From NCBI RefSeq assembly GCF_900112845.1, contig NZ_FONG01000019.1, positions 110,236-174,235 of the forward strand: DNA of 64,000 bases, read 5' to 3'. A model generated the notes under the pieces. The model searched no databases. It was not told the DNA's origin and was given only the letters and a program-made list of their open reading frames with translations. The stretch is from Actinacidiphila alni (GTDB lineage Bacteria; Actinomycetota; Actinomycetes; Streptomycetales; Streptomycetaceae). The stretch's first letter is position 1; each line of letters starts with the position of its first letter. Made by a program: the position numbers and the translations under genes. This document shows, piece by piece, positions 43,890 through 53,296 of this stretch.

Positions 43890-44519
43890 ATGAGCCACGA
43901 CCACGAATCCGCGGGCCGCGGGCGGCTGGACCGCCGCCGCTTCCTCACCACGGCCGCGCTCGGCGGTGCCACGATCGTCGGCGCCACCGCGCTCGGCGGG
44001 ATCGACGCGGACGCCGCCTTCGCCGCGCCGATGCCGTCGCTGGACCCGGCGATCTCCAAGTCGGCGTTCGCCGAGGGCCGGATCACCGCGATCAACGGCA
44101 GCGTGCTGGAGGTCGCCGGTTCCTACGGCGACCAGCACCTGATCCAGCTCACCAACGCCACCAGCGTGTGGAAGCTGCGCCCCACCACCGCCGAGGAGAT
44201 CAAGGTCGGCGACGGCCTGTACGCGCGCGGCGTCGACATGCCCGACGGCACCATCGCGGCCGACGCGGTGTGGGTCAACATCGTCAATCTCTTCTGCACG
44301 GTCCAGGGCATCGCCAAGGACCGGCTGCATCTCACGCACGGCAACAACCATGCCGTCGTGGGCCGGATCGTCGCCGAGACGACCACCGCCTCGTATCTGG
44401 GCGGCGCGCTCACCTCGGACCTGTCGCGGGTGCGGATCGGCCAGTCGGCCCAGGTGCTCGGCGCCTGGCGGCCGGACGACGACACCGTCGACATCGCCCG
44501 CGTGACCGTCGGCCACTGA
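43890..44519 (+). CDS. Tat-signal secreted protein with DUF5666-like domains
   Basis: 209 residues. DRRRFLTTAALGGATIVGAT is a twin-arginine signal (RRxFL) and hydrophobic stretch; cleavage is expected after AFA at about residue 45. The mature part has two beta-rich OB-like repeats: EGRITAINGSVLEVAGS...VGDGLYARGVDMPDGTIA and VVGRIVAETT...RIGQSAQVLGAW, patterns of DUF5666. Function unknown. RBS GGGAGGAGG lies just upstream. It is cotranscribed with the Cys-rich DPBB gene 23 bp upstream and the MauE-like gene 9 bp downstream. Confidence 0.82.
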   Translation: MSHDHESAGRGRLDRRRFLTTAALGGATIVGATALGGIDADAAFAAPMPSLDPAISKSAFAEGRITAINGSVLEVAGSYGDQHLIQLTNATSVWKLRPTTAEEIKVGDGLYARGVDMPDGTIAADAVWVNIVNLFCTVQGIAKDRLHLTHGNNHAVVGRIVAETTTASYLGGALTSDLSRVRIGQSAQVLGAWRPDDDTVDIARVTVGH

Positions 44520-44528
44520 GGGGGCGCG

Positions 44529-45434
44529 ATGATCTCCGTCCTCACGAGTCTCGCGCCGCTGCTGTGCGGCGGACTGCTCGCCGTGACCGGCGCCGCCAAG
44601 CTGTTCGGCCGCAGGACCGCCCAACTGGCCGCCAACACCGTGCTGGTGCGGGTGCTCGGCAACGGTCACCGGGCCACCGCCGCGCTGCGGACGGTCGGCG
44701 CGGCCGAGGTGCTGATCGCGGCGGCGCTGCTGGCCGCGCCCGAGGCAGCCGCGCCGGGCGTCGCGACCGCCCTGCTCGGCGCGGGCTTCACCGGTTATCT
44801 GGCCTATGCGCGGGCGACGGCGCCCGAGTCCTCCTGCGGGTGCAGCGCCCGCGACGAGGGGCCGATCGGCTGGCGGTCCTTCACCCGGGCCGGGCTCGTC
44901 GTGCTCGGCGGCCTCGCGGCCGTGGCCGCCGACCGTACGTGGTGGTCGCGGATCGACGGGGATCCGCTGCCGTCGGCCGTCGTCGTGGTCGTGGCGGCGG
45001 CCGTGCTGCTCGCGCTCTCCTCCGACCTCGACCAGCGGTGGCTGGTGCCGTTGCGCAAGCTCCGGCTGCGGCTGTTCGGCACACCGCTCGGCCGTCCGCC
45101 GCGCGGCGGTGACGCGCGGGTGCCGGTCGCCGCGTCGGTGGAGCTGCTGGAGAATTCGCTCGCCTGGCAGGCGGCGTCCCCCGTCGTCCGCTCGGCCCTG
45201 CTGGACCACTGGGACGACGAGGGCTGGCGCATCCTGCGCTTCACCGGCGTCTACGAGGACAAGCGCGGCGCCCGGCCGGTCAACGTGCTCTTCGCCCTCG
45301 ACCTGACCGCGACCATCGACAACGCGCCGGCGCCCGCCGTCCGGGTCTCGGTCGTCGACGACATTACCGAGGAGCCGATCGACGTCGGACACCTCACACC
45401 CGTCCTGCGCCCGGTGCTCCCGCTGGCCGGCTGA
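44529..45434 (+). CDS. MauE/DoxX-like redox-associated membrane protein
   Basis: 301 residues. The first ~170 residues have about five hydrophobic helices. LLCGGLLAVTGAAKLFG begins the MauE/DoxX pattern and the helix-end ESSCGCSARDEGPIGWRSF carries a CxC pair facing one side of the membrane. MauE-like proteins are linked to disulfide formation in exported proteins. A soluble C-terminal domain of ~120 residues follows (from about SVELLENSLAWQ). As the third gene of the cassette with a 16-cysteine protein, a role in oxidising or anchoring that protein is the natural guess. Confidence 0.78.
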   Translation: MISVLTSLAPLLCGGLLAVTGAAKLFGRRTAQLAANTVLVRVLGNGHRATAALRTVGAAEVLIAAALLAAPEAAAPGVATALLGAGFTGYLAYARATAPESSCGCSARDEGPIGWRSFTRAGLVVLGGLAAVAADRTWWSRIDGDPLPSAVVVVVAAAVLLALSSDLDQRWLVPLRKLRLRLFGTPLGRPPRGGDARVPVAASVELLENSLAWQAASPVVRSALLDHWDDEGWRILRFTGVYEDKRGARPVNVLFALDLTATIDNAPAPAVRVSVVDDITEEPIDVGHLTPVLRPVLPLAG

Positions 45435-45474
45435 CACCCCCGTCTGTCCCCGGCGGTCTGATCCCCCCACGGGC

Positions 45475-45521
45475 GGGGCCCGCCCTCCGCACCCGGATCC
45501 CCGGTGCGGAGGGCGGGCCCC
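45475..45521. terminator. Terminator between the Cys-rich cassette and GH101
   Basis: A perfect 19-bp stem (45475-45493 with 45503-45521) with a 9-base loop lies between the convergent stops of the MauE-like gene and the GH101 gene. Confidence 0.88.
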
Positions 45522-45528
45522 CGTGACG

Positions 45529-48500
45529 TCAGCGCGCCGGATCCGGCGGATAGCCCACCGGCGCGTCGGCGTACGTTCCGTAGGCGCGCATCTCGGCCGC
45601 CGCCGCGAACGGCAGACCGTTGAGCGCGTTCAGCGCGGTGAAGCGGACGTAGGAGGCGCGGACCGTGCCGAAGGAGATCGCCTGCACCGACGGGGAGTCG
45701 ACCAGGGTGCCGTGGGCGACGGTCGTCCAGGTCGTGCCGTCGTCGGAGACGGCGACCTCATAGCCGCCCACCCGGCCGTTGGGCCCGCCGGTCTGGCGGT
45801 CGAGGTAGCCGAATCCGTCGAGGTCGGCCGGGCCGCCCAGCTTGAGCGTCACCCAGTGCGGGTAGGGCGCCTCGGAATCGGTGTAGTCGGTGTGCCAGAT
45901 GGTGCCGGGGTCGCCGTCCAGGACGTTGGAGACCGGGCCTTCCGCCGCGCCGGAGGAGAGATTCTCCGAATCGGCGGTGGCCGTCATCGAGCCCGGCGAG
46001 AGCACCGCGCGAGTGGCGACGGTCGCCTTGGCGTCGGCGGAGACCGACTTGGCGGCGCCGCCGTTGGTGTAGCCGGCCGTGACCTTCCACGAGGCCGACG
46101 TCCCGGCGGCGCCCGCGGGCGCCGTCAGCAGCCAGGTGGTGCTCACCGACGCGCCGGGCCTCACCGTCGCGAAGCTGTTGCCGTGCTCGCTCTTGACCGT
46201 CGCCGTCCACCCGGCGGGCAGACCGTCGAGGTGCTGGACGACATCGGTGGCGTCCGTCAGCTCGCTGTTGGTGAAGGTCGTCACGTACTCGCTCGCCACC
46301 CCGGGGCTCAGCTCCGCGGTCGGCGGCGTCGTCACGCTCGCGCACGCCGGTCCCGCCGGGGCCGGGCCCAGGTCGGTGACCGTGAAGTCGTCCAGCACGA
46401 AGTCGGTGCCATTGGCGCCGCCGAGCTTGCGCAGCCCCACCCAGGTGTCGCCGCAGCCCGCGACGATCTCCTTGGAGTAGGTGGTCGTGTCGAGCGCGGG
46501 CGCGAGCACGTCGCGCGTCACGTCCCGCGAGGTGACCTTGCCGCCACCGACGACATCGGCGCCGGTCACCCACGCCCACTGACCCTCGACATTGGTCTGG
46601 TAGCGGAAGGACACCGCGTAACGGTGGCCCGCCACGAAGGGCACGGTGGCCGGCACCGTCCGGTACACCAGGCCCGAATTCTCCTCGTGGGCCTTCAGCG
46701 AGTGGTCGCCGCCGATGACGTCGTCCACCGCCTGGCCCTTGAGGGAACCGGAGTTGTAGGGCGCGTAGGTGTTCTTCCAGGTCTTCTGGCTGTACGGCGC
46801 GTGCAGGTCGCTGATGCTGGTGCGCGGGTCGGTGCTGCCGCCCGCGTCGCCCTTGACGAAGGGGCCCCAGCCGGGCTGATTGCCCTCGAAGTCGTCGGCG
46901 GCGATCACGGTGCCCGTTCCCTTGGGTGCCTTCTTCGGCAGCGGCACCTTCGCGTCGGCCATGAGGCGGACGTCGTCGAGGGTGACGGCCGCGCTGCCCG
47001 CGGCGGCGCCGATGGCGACGGTCACCTTGCCGTTGCTCGGCGCGGTGAAGGTCACCGACGCGCGCTGCGAGTACGTGCCCTGCTTGGCGTCGGAGGCCAT
47101 CGTGTTGGCGGCGGGCGTGGTGTCGAAGCTGTTCGCCGCGGGCTGCTTGGCACCGGTGACGGCGAGCGTGGTGGTGCGCCGCTGCCCCTTGGCGATCTCG
47201 ACGTTGGCGCTCAGGGTGTAGGTCTTTCCGCCCTTGAGCCCCTTGACCTGCTGGGAGATACCGGAGGCCGCGGTGCCGAGGCGGGCGACATTGTCGCCGA
47301 TGGCCGTGCGGGTGACGGCCGCGCCGCCGGTCGGGTGCCAGGCGGTGAGGTCGCCCGCGTTGAAGCCGGGGTCGTCCAGCCCGGTGCCCTGCCCGAAGTC
47401 GACGTCGGTGTGCGGCGCCCTGCCGTGCCGGGGCGCGAGCACGTACGGCTGGTTCTTGTCGCCGCTGATGGTGACCTTGCCGCCCGTGGCGGTGATGTCG
47501 GCGGCCTTCACCCGGCCCTGGTCGGTCAGCCTGTAGAGCGTGAAGTCGCGCTCACCGCCGAACTGCCGGGTCAGGTCGAAGGTGTGCGCTCCGCCGGAGG
47601 CGCTGAAGTAGTACATCTTGTCGGCGTCGCCCGGCGAGGACGTGCCGTTGCCGTGCTTGGCCTCGCCCCACGGCAGCAGATAGCTGTCGCCGTTCAGGAC
47701 GAGCGCGCCGCCCATGGTGACCTGCCGGGTGCCGTCGGCCATCGCGACCCGGACGCCGCCGGTGAGGTCCGCGCTCTTGCCGAAGTCCCAGTTCGTCAGC
47801 TGGTAGTGCTGGAGGAATTTGGTCGGCAGATTGTCGGTCCAGATGTTCCGGTAGAAGGCGTTGTAGTCGTCCTGGCCGGTCCAGCCCTCGAACTCCTTGA
47901 TGTCGGAGCCGCCGAGCAGCGGGTCGACGTTCCACACGTCGCGGTCGGAGTTGGCGATGAAGCGGACGATGTTGGAGTTGATGCCCTTGTTGGTGGCGCC
48001 GCCGTAGTTCTTGTCGCTCGCCCAGTGCGACCAGATGGAGTCGCCCTCGAATTTGTAGGCCCACTCGCTGGCGACCTCGAAGCCCATCTTGTGCAGCTGG
48101 TCGGCCAGTTCGTCGGCGAGCCAGCCGCTGGAGTAGTAGGCGTCGATGTAGACGGTCCTGATGCCGGGCGCTTCCTTGCGCAGCTCCTTGAACCGGTCGA
48201 GGACGGCGCCGCTGCCGAGGTCGGTGCGCTGGTCGATGTGGTACGACTGGTTGAGCCAGTCCCAGCCGTTGACCTGGCCCTGGACGAGGCCGGAGCTGAA
48301 GTGCTTCGCCTGCGGGTACGCCTCGGTCACATTGACGTGGACGGCGATGTCGGAGTTGTAGTCCGCGCCCACCGAGGCGAGCTTGTTGAGGTCGGTGAGG
48401 CCGCCGGCCCGTACGTTGTAGTCGCCGCCGTAGTCCGGGTGCCCCGAGTCGTGGCCCTCGTTGGCGTAGCCCTTCTCCAGCACCCACTGCCCGAGGTCGT

Positions 48501-50115
48501 CGGTGGCCAGTGAGATCCGCTTGACGTTGTCGAGGGTCTTCAGGAACGGGTTGGTGGCCTGGCTGGCGAAGTTGAACGGGATGTGCTGCACGACGCGTTC
48601 GGGTACCCGGTCGGCGCCGAGCGGGTGCGTCATCGCGGCGCGGTAGGCGATCGCGCCGTCCTCCCATGTCACCTTTCCGTCGCCGTTGGCGTCGCCCGAC
48701 AGCACGACGGTGGTCTTCGGCAGCGTGTACGTGGCGACCCGCCGGTCGGTCGCGCCCTTGGGCGCGTAGGTGTAGTTGCCGACGGACAGTTCGGCGCGGC
48801 GGGCGCCGCCGCCGGCGTCCACGATCCGCGACTGGAGCCGGGTGTTGCCGTTGTCGTTGTTGTCCTGCGCGGCGTCGTCGGTCGCGTCGGTGATCAGACC
48901 GCCGGCGAGCGTGGAATTGCTGACGAAGCCGTACGGGGTGCCGACGGACGCCTTGTCGGGCGTGGCCGCCGCGCTGATCGTCAGGAACTGGTCGGCGGTG
49001 GTCGTGGAGTCCGTGGAGATCTTCGTGCGGGCCAGGCTCGCGTGCGGGTCGGAGGAGTCGACGGACAGCAGCGACTGGCCGGGGACCGAGAGCTGGTCGA
49101 CGCTGCGGGCGGCGCTGCCGGTGATCTTCCGGATCGCGAAGACGACGGTCTTCTTGGCGGTGACCTCGATCGTGGAGCTGATCGTGACGCCGGGCAGGTC
49201 CGCGAAGGTCGAGGTGTAGGTGGCGGTGTCGCGGTGCGCGGACATCGTCGTGGTCGCGGTGTGCGCCGTGCCGTTGATGTCGAAGGTGTGCAGGGCTTCG
49301 GCCTGGCCCGTGAGCGTGCCGCCGTTCATCGTGTACGAGATGACCTGCGGGAATTCCTTGGCGACCCGCACCGTGAGCGCGCCGTGCCGCAGTTCGACCG
49401 GGGTGGCGGGGTCGGCCGGGGGCGGCGGGTCGACGGGGGCGGGGGTGGTGTCACCGGTGGCGCGGACCCGTATCTCGGAGGCGGAGGCGTTGTCGGTGCC
49501 GTTGACGGCGCTGTCGGCCTCGAACTTCACATAGCGGCCGGTGACCGGCTTGTCGAAGACGACGGTCTGCACATCGGCGTTGGCGGCCGGCTGGTGGAAG
49601 GAGCCGGTCGCGGCCGGGGCGCCCCAGTCGCCCTTGGGGTCGCGGGCGGTGGCCGCGTCGTCGGTGACGAACACCCGGTAGTCCTTGACCGGGCCGTTGG
49701 CCTGGTTCTTCACCGAGTAGTCGAGGCCGGTGAGGGTGAAGGAGCCGCCGACGTCGAGGGTGATCCAGTGCGGCATCGGGGTCTTGGCGACACCGACGCC
49801 GCCGACCACGTCGTAGGCGACCGTCCACTGCGTCGCCGTGTCGTTGTCGAACGCGGCGAGTGCCGTACCGTCCAGGGCCGGCGGCGCGGGGTAGGCGGGC
49901 GACTCGGAGTCGGCCTGGACCAGGGTGTACTGGGCCGGGTCGATCGGGGTGCCGGCGTCGGCGGCCGTGGCGGCCGACGCGATGTGCGGCGCGGCTGCGA
50001 GGGCGGGGGTGACGCCGACCGACAGCAGGGCGAGTGAGGCGAGCAGCGCGGCGGCGGTCGCGGACCGCTGCCGCCGCCTTCCGCGCCGGGGTGATCGGGG
50101 CGAGCGCGAGGTCAT
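45529..50115 (-). CDS. Secreted endo-alpha-N-acetylgalactosaminidase (GH101)
   Basis: 1528 residues. Residues 1-40 are an Arg-rich n-region and hydrophobic signal (ATAAALLASLALLSVGVTPALA). An F5/8-type C (CBM32-like) domain spans about 55-215, the beta-sandwich and (beta/alpha)8 barrel about 235-900. TVYIDAYYSSGW carries Asp658 and FEVASEWAYKFEG Glu684, equal to the nucleophile and acid/base of pneumococcal and bifidobacterial GH101. Conserved SHWASDKNYGG and NKGINSNIVRFIANSD follow. Two galactose-binding-like modules, a NEW3-type domain (about 1270-1370) and a C-terminal F5/8 C domain (about 1380-1520) make up the rest. It releases Gal-beta-1,3-GalNAc from Ser/Thr of mucin-type glycoproteins. 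A LacI gene and a GH35 gene lie upstream. Confidence 0.93.
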   Translation of the reverse strand: MTSRSPRSPRRGRRRQRSATAAALLASLALLSVGVTPALAAAPHIASAATAADAGTPIDPAQYTLVQADSESPAYPAPPALDGTALAAFDNDTATQWTVAYDVVGGVGVAKTPMPHWITLDVGGSFTLTGLDYSVKNQANGPVKDYRVFVTDDAATARDPKGDWGAPAATGSFHQPAANADVQTVVFDKPVTGRYVKFEADSAVNGTDNASASEIRVRATGDTTPAPVDPPPPADPATPVELRHGALTVRVAKEFPQVISYTMNGGTLTGQAEALHTFDINGTAHTATTTMSAHRDTATYTSTFADLPGVTISSTIEVTAKKTVVFAIRKITGSAARSVDQLSVPGQSLLSVDSSDPHASLARTKISTDSTTTADQFLTISAAATPDKASVGTPYGFVSNSTLAGGLITDATDDAAQDNNDNGNTRLQSRIVDAGGGARRAELSVGNYTYAPKGATDRRVATYTLPKTTVVLSGDANGDGKVTWEDGAIAYRAAMTHPLGADRVPERVVQHIPFNFASQATNPFLKTLDNVKRISLATDDLGQWVLEKGYANEGHDSGHPDYGGDYNVRAGGLTDLNKLASVGADYNSDIAVHVNVTEAYPQAKHFSSGLVQGQVNGWDWLNQSYHIDQRTDLGSGAVLDRFKELRKEAPGIRTVYIDAYYSSGWLADELADQLHKMGFEVASEWAYKFEGDSIWSHWASDKNYGGATNKGINSNIVRFIANSDRDVWNVDPLLGGSDIKEFEGWTGQDDYNAFYRNIWTDNLPTKFLQHYQLTNWDFGKSADLTGGVRVAMADGTRQVTMGGALVLNGDSYLLPWGEAKHGNGTSSPGDADKMYYFSASGGAHTFDLTRQFGGERDFTLYRLTDQGRVKAADITATGGKVTISGDKNQPYVLAPRHGRAPHTDVDFGQGTGLDDPGFNAGDLTAWHPTGGAAVTRTAIGDNVARLGTAASGISQQVKGLKGGKTYTLSANVEIAKGQRRTTTLAVTGAKQPAANSFDTTPAANTMASDAKQGTYSQRASVTFTAPSNGKVTVAIGAAAGSAAVTLDDVRLMADAKVPLPKKAPKGTGTVIAADDFEGNQPGWGPFVKGDAGGSTDPRTSISDLHAPYSQKTWKNTYAPYNSGSLKGQAVDDVIGGDHSLKAHEENSGLVYRTVPATVPFVAGHRYAVSFRYQTNVEGQWAWVTGADVVGGGKVTSRDVTRDVLAPALDTTTYSKEIVAGCGDTWVGLRKLGGANGTDFVLDDFTVTDLGPAPAGPACASVTTPPTAELSPGVASEYVTTFTNSELTDATDVVQHLDGLPAGWTATVKSEHGNSFATVRPGASVSTTWLLTAPAGAAGTSASWKVTAGYTNGGAAKSVSADAKATVATRAVLSPGSMTATADSENLSSGAAEGPVSNVLDGDPGTIWHTDYTDSEAPYPHWVTLKLGGPADLDGFGYLDRQTGGPNGRVGGYEVAVSDDGTTWTTVAHGTLVDSPSVQAISFGTVRASYVRFTALNALNGLPFAAAAEMRAYGTYADAPVGYPPDPAR

Positions 50116-50170
50116 TGCTGTACCACCTAGGGCCTTGGAGAGCCGGGAGTGGTGGAGACTGTAGCGGCGA

Positions 50171-50184
50171 TGGCATCGATAACA
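50171..50184. promoter_or_regulatory. LacI-type operator upstream of GH101
   Basis: TGGCATCGATAACA, symmetric as TGNNAT-CG-ATNNCA, with the central CG of LacI operators. It lies 56 bp before the GH101 start. The identical 14-mer occurs at 51404-51417 before GH35. Confidence 0.75.
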
Positions 50185-50255
50185 CCAGGGCCCTACGTCG
50201 TGGTGTGGACCGCGTGATAGCGGCCGACAAGCGAGATGTACGGGATCGCCGCCGG

Positions 50256-51284
50256 TCAGCGGCGGGCGGGCGCGGTGCTGGCGCGGACCACGAGGGTGGG
50301 CTCCACCGAGGCCGGCTCGGGTGACGCGTCCGGGTCCGCGATGTACCGCATGAGGTGCGACACCGCGAGCGCGCCCATCTCGGCGAAGGGCTGCGCGACC
50401 GTGGTCAGCGACGGCGAGCAGTATTCGGCGAGCGCGATGTCGTCCACGCCGACGACGGAGATGTCCTCGGGCACCCGGCGGCCCAGTTCGTGCAGGGCCC
50501 GGATCACGCCGAACGCCATTTCGTCACTGGCCACGAACACGGCGGTGACGTCCGGGATCCGGCCCAGGATCAGGCCGTTGCGGTAGCCGGAGGCGGGCGA
50601 CCAGTCGCCCTTGAGCTCCGGCGGGACCGTACGGCCCTCGGCCTCGAGCACCGCGCGCCAGCCCTGCGCCCGGCTGGCGGCGTCCAGCCACTCGCCGGGC
50701 CCCGCGACGTGCCAGACCGTCTCGTGCCCGAGGTCCAGCAGGTGCCGGGTGGCCAGCCGCGCAGCGAGCGACTGGTCGACGGCCACCACCTCGGTGGTCG
50801 GGGTGCGGGAGCCGTCGATGGTGATGGTGGGCACCGCGCGGGTCAGCTGCTCGATCTGCCGGCTGACATGGATGAGCGGGACGGCCAGCACCAGCCCCTC
50901 GACGTGCTGGTCGGCCAGCCGCAGCATCGACGCCTCGATGGCGGAGGTGTCCAGCGACGCGGTGGTGGCGGTGGAGACCGCGTATCCGGCTTCCTGGGCG
51001 GCGCGTTCGATGCCCAGGGTCAGGGCGGTGCGCGAGTAGAAGCTGGTCTGGAGCGTGACCACACCGATGGTGCGGCTGCGGCCGGAGGACAGCATCCGTG
51101 CCGCGTTGTTCTTGCGGTAGCCGAGCTGGTCGACGGCGGCGAGCACCTTGGCGCGGGTCTTCTCCTGCACATTGGGGTGTCCGGCCAGCGCCCGCGAGAC
51201 GGTCTGTGCGGAGACCCCGGCGACCCGGGCGACATCGGCCATGCCGGGCGGACGGGAGGCGTCGCGCACGCTCTGGTTCTTCAT
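50256..51284 (-). CDS. LacI family regulator of the GH101/GH35 locus
   Basis: 342 residues from the ATG at 51284, which follows GGAAGGGACCC. GMADVARVAGVSAQTVSRAL is the HTH, NNAARMLSSGRSRTIGVVTL the hinge and start of the sugar-binding core. It lies between GH101 and GH35, and identical LacI-type operators occur before both enzymes, the GH35-side copy lying in the gap with this gene's own promoter. The likely inducer is galactose, Gal-GalNAc or a derivative. Confidence 0.93.
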   Translation of the reverse strand: MKNQSVRDASRPPGMADVARVAGVSAQTVSRALAGHPNVQEKTRAKVLAAVDQLGYRKNNAARMLSSGRSRTIGVVTLQTSFYSRTALTLGIERAAQEAGYAVSTATTASLDTSAIEASMLRLADQHVEGLVLAVPLIHVSRQIEQLTRAVPTITIDGSRTPTTEVVAVDQSLAARLATRHLLDLGHETVWHVAGPGEWLDAASRAQGWRAVLEAEGRTVPPELKGDWSPASGYRNGLILGRIPDVTAVFVASDEMAFGVIRALHELGRRVPEDISVVGVDDIALAEYCSPSLTTVAQPFAEMGALAVSHLMRYIADPDASPEPASVEPTLVVRASTAPARR

Positions 51285-51403
51285 GGGTCCCTTCCGGCCG
51301 GTCAGCTGCCGCCGATGATAGCGGTCGCACCCGCCCAAAGGGGACGGTCCGAGACCCGCACGACGATCGCCGGGTGCCCCCGTATCACCGCCGGCCCGAG
51401 CAT

Positions 51404-51417
51404 TGGCATCGATAACA
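51404..51417. promoter_or_regulatory. LacI-type operator upstream of GH35
   Basis: TGGCATCGATAACA, identical to the copy before GH101. It sits 5 bp before the annotated GTG of GH35 at 51422 (23 bp before the alternative GTG at 51440) and 120 bp before the LacI start. Confidence 0.78.
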
Positions 51418-51421
51418 TTGT

Positions 51422-53275
51422 GTGCCACAGTTCGGTGCTGTGACCCTGACGAGCACCACCGCACCTGCGGACGGCACCGGCCGGCCCGCGCCCCTGCTGT
51501 CGTACGCGGACGGCTCCTTTCTGCGTGGCGGCCGACCGCACCGCGTCCTGGCCGGGTCGCTGCACTACTTCCGGGTCCATCCCGAGCTGTGGGCCGACCG
51601 TCTCCAGCGCCTGGCGGCGATGGGGCTCAACACCGTCGACACGTATGTGCCGTGGAATTTCCACCAGCCGCTGCGCGCGGAGCCGCGCTTCGACGGCCCC
51701 CGCGACCTCGGGCGCTTTCTCGCGCTCGCCCAGGACACCGGCCTCGACGTGATCGTGCGGCCCGGCCCGTACATCTGCGCCGAGTGGGACAACGGCGGTC
51801 TGCCCGCCTGGCTGACCGGCATGCCCGGTATGCGCCCGCGCTCCTCGCACCGGCCGTTCCTGGACGAAGTGGCGCGCTGGTTCGACGTGTTGCTGCCCCG
51901 GCTCGCCCCGCTCCAGGCCGCGCACGGCGGGCCGGTCGTCGCGGTGCAGGTGGAGAACGAGTACGGCAGTTACGGCGACGACCACGCGTATGTGGCGTGG
52001 GTGCGGGAGGCGCTGCGGCGGCGGGGCATCACCGAACTGCTCTACACCGCCGACGGACCCACCGAGCTGATGCTCGACGGCGGCACCCTGCCCGGCACGC
52101 TGACCACCGCGACCTTCGGCTCCCGGGCGGCGGACGCGGCGGCGCTGCTGCGCTCGCGCAGGCCGGACGAGCCGTTCATGTGCGCCGAGTTCTGGAACGG
52201 CTGGTTCGACCACTGGGGCGAGCGGCACCATGTCCGCGGTGTCGACAGCGCGGCGCAGACACTCGGCGAGATCCTGGACGCGGGCGGCTCGGTGAGCATC
52301 TACATGGCGCACGGCGGCAGCAATTCCGGTCTGTGGGCGGGCGCCAACCACGACGGCGACCGGCTCCAGCCGACGGTGACCAGCTACGACTCGGACGCGC
52401 CGATCGCCGAACACGGCGCGCCCACACCGAAGTTCTTCGCGCTGCGCGACCGGCTGCTCGCGGCGGACGGCCGCGACGCCTCCCGCGTACGGCCGCTGCC
52501 CGCGGCCGCGCCGATGCTCGCGCCCCGGTCGCTTCGGGTGGTCAGGGGTGCCGGGCTGCTCGGCGCGCTGACCGCGATGGCGCCGCCGGTCGCCTCGCCG
52601 CATCCGCCGACCTTCGAGGAGCTGGAGCAGCCGTCCGGCCTGGTGCTGTACCGAGCGCGGCCCCGACTGCCGCGCGGGCCGCAGGAGTTGACCGTCACCG
52701 GGCTGCACGACCGGGCTCAGGTGTTCCTCGACGGTGTGCCTGCGGGCGTGCTCGACCGGGAGGACGGCGTGCTGACCGTCCAGGGCGAGGGCGCGCCCGT
52801 CGGGCTCGATCTGCTGGTGGAGAACCAGGGCCGGATCAATTACGGTCCGCTGCTCGGCCAGGGCAAGGGCATCCTCGGCGGGGTCCGTGTCGAGCGCCGC
52901 CTGGTGCACACCTGGACCGCGCACGGCCTGCCGCTGGACCTGTGGTCCGCCGCGGACGTCGCCCGTGCGCCGTCCCGCGCCGCGCCCTCCGGCGAGGCGG
53001 GTTTCGCGACGGCGGGCTTCACCGTCGACTCCCCCGCCGACACGTTCCTCGCCCTCCCCGGCTTCGCCAAGGGCTTCGTCTGGGTCAACGGCTCCCTGCT
53101 CGGCCGTTATTGGGAGATCGGCCCGCAGGTCACGCTGTATGTGCCCGCCCCGCTGCTGGCCGCCGGCGACAACACCGTCACCGTGCTGGAGCTGGAGCGC
53201 TTCGGCGAGCGGATCGAGCTGCGCGACCGGCCGGAGCTGGGGCCGACCGAGGAGTACGTGGAGACCTTCGACTGA
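51422..53275 (+). CDS. Cytoplasmic GH35 beta-galactosidase
   Basis: 617 residues. LAGSLHYFRVHPELWADRL and GLNTVDTYVPWNFHQP start the GH35 barrel. VQVENEYGSYG carries the acid/base Glu180 and MCAEFWNGWFDHWG the nucleophile Glu256. A C-terminal jelly-roll with LPGFAKGFVWVNGSLLGRYW follows. No signal peptide, so it works inside the cell on imported beta-galactosides, preferably beta-1,3-linked galactose such as the disaccharide released by GH101. The GTG at 51440 could also be the start. Divergent from the LacI gene, with the shared operator between. Confidence 0.93.
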   Translation: MPQFGAVTLTSTTAPADGTGRPAPLLSYADGSFLRGGRPHRVLAGSLHYFRVHPELWADRLQRLAAMGLNTVDTYVPWNFHQPLRAEPRFDGPRDLGRFLALAQDTGLDVIVRPGPYICAEWDNGGLPAWLTGMPGMRPRSSHRPFLDEVARWFDVLLPRLAPLQAAHGGPVVAVQVENEYGSYGDDHAYVAWVREALRRRGITELLYTADGPTELMLDGGTLPGTLTTATFGSRAADAAALLRSRRPDEPFMCAEFWNGWFDHWGERHHVRGVDSAAQTLGEILDAGGSVSIYMAHGGSNSGLWAGANHDGDRLQPTVTSYDSDAPIAEHGAPTPKFFALRDRLLAADGRDASRVRPLPAAAPMLAPRSLRVVRGAGLLGALTAMAPPVASPHPPTFEELEQPSGLVLYRARPRLPRGPQELTVTGLHDRAQVFLDGVPAGVLDREDGVLTVQGEGAPVGLDLLVENQGRINYGPLLGQGKGILGGVRVERRLVHTWTAHGLPLDLWSAADVARAPSRAAPSGEAGFATAGFTVDSPADTFLALPGFAKGFVWVNGSLLGRYWEIGPQVTLYVPAPLLAAGDNTVTVLELERFGERIELRDRPELGPTEEYVETFD

Positions 53276-53296
53276 GCCGCGGCTGCTTTCCCCGGG

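Noticed and set aside
45523..48513. 996-codon + strand frame opposite the GH101 gene
   Set aside because: Composition (Val/Gly/Arg-rich, no motif) is that of a shadow; the minus strand has a full GH101 with catalytic residues.
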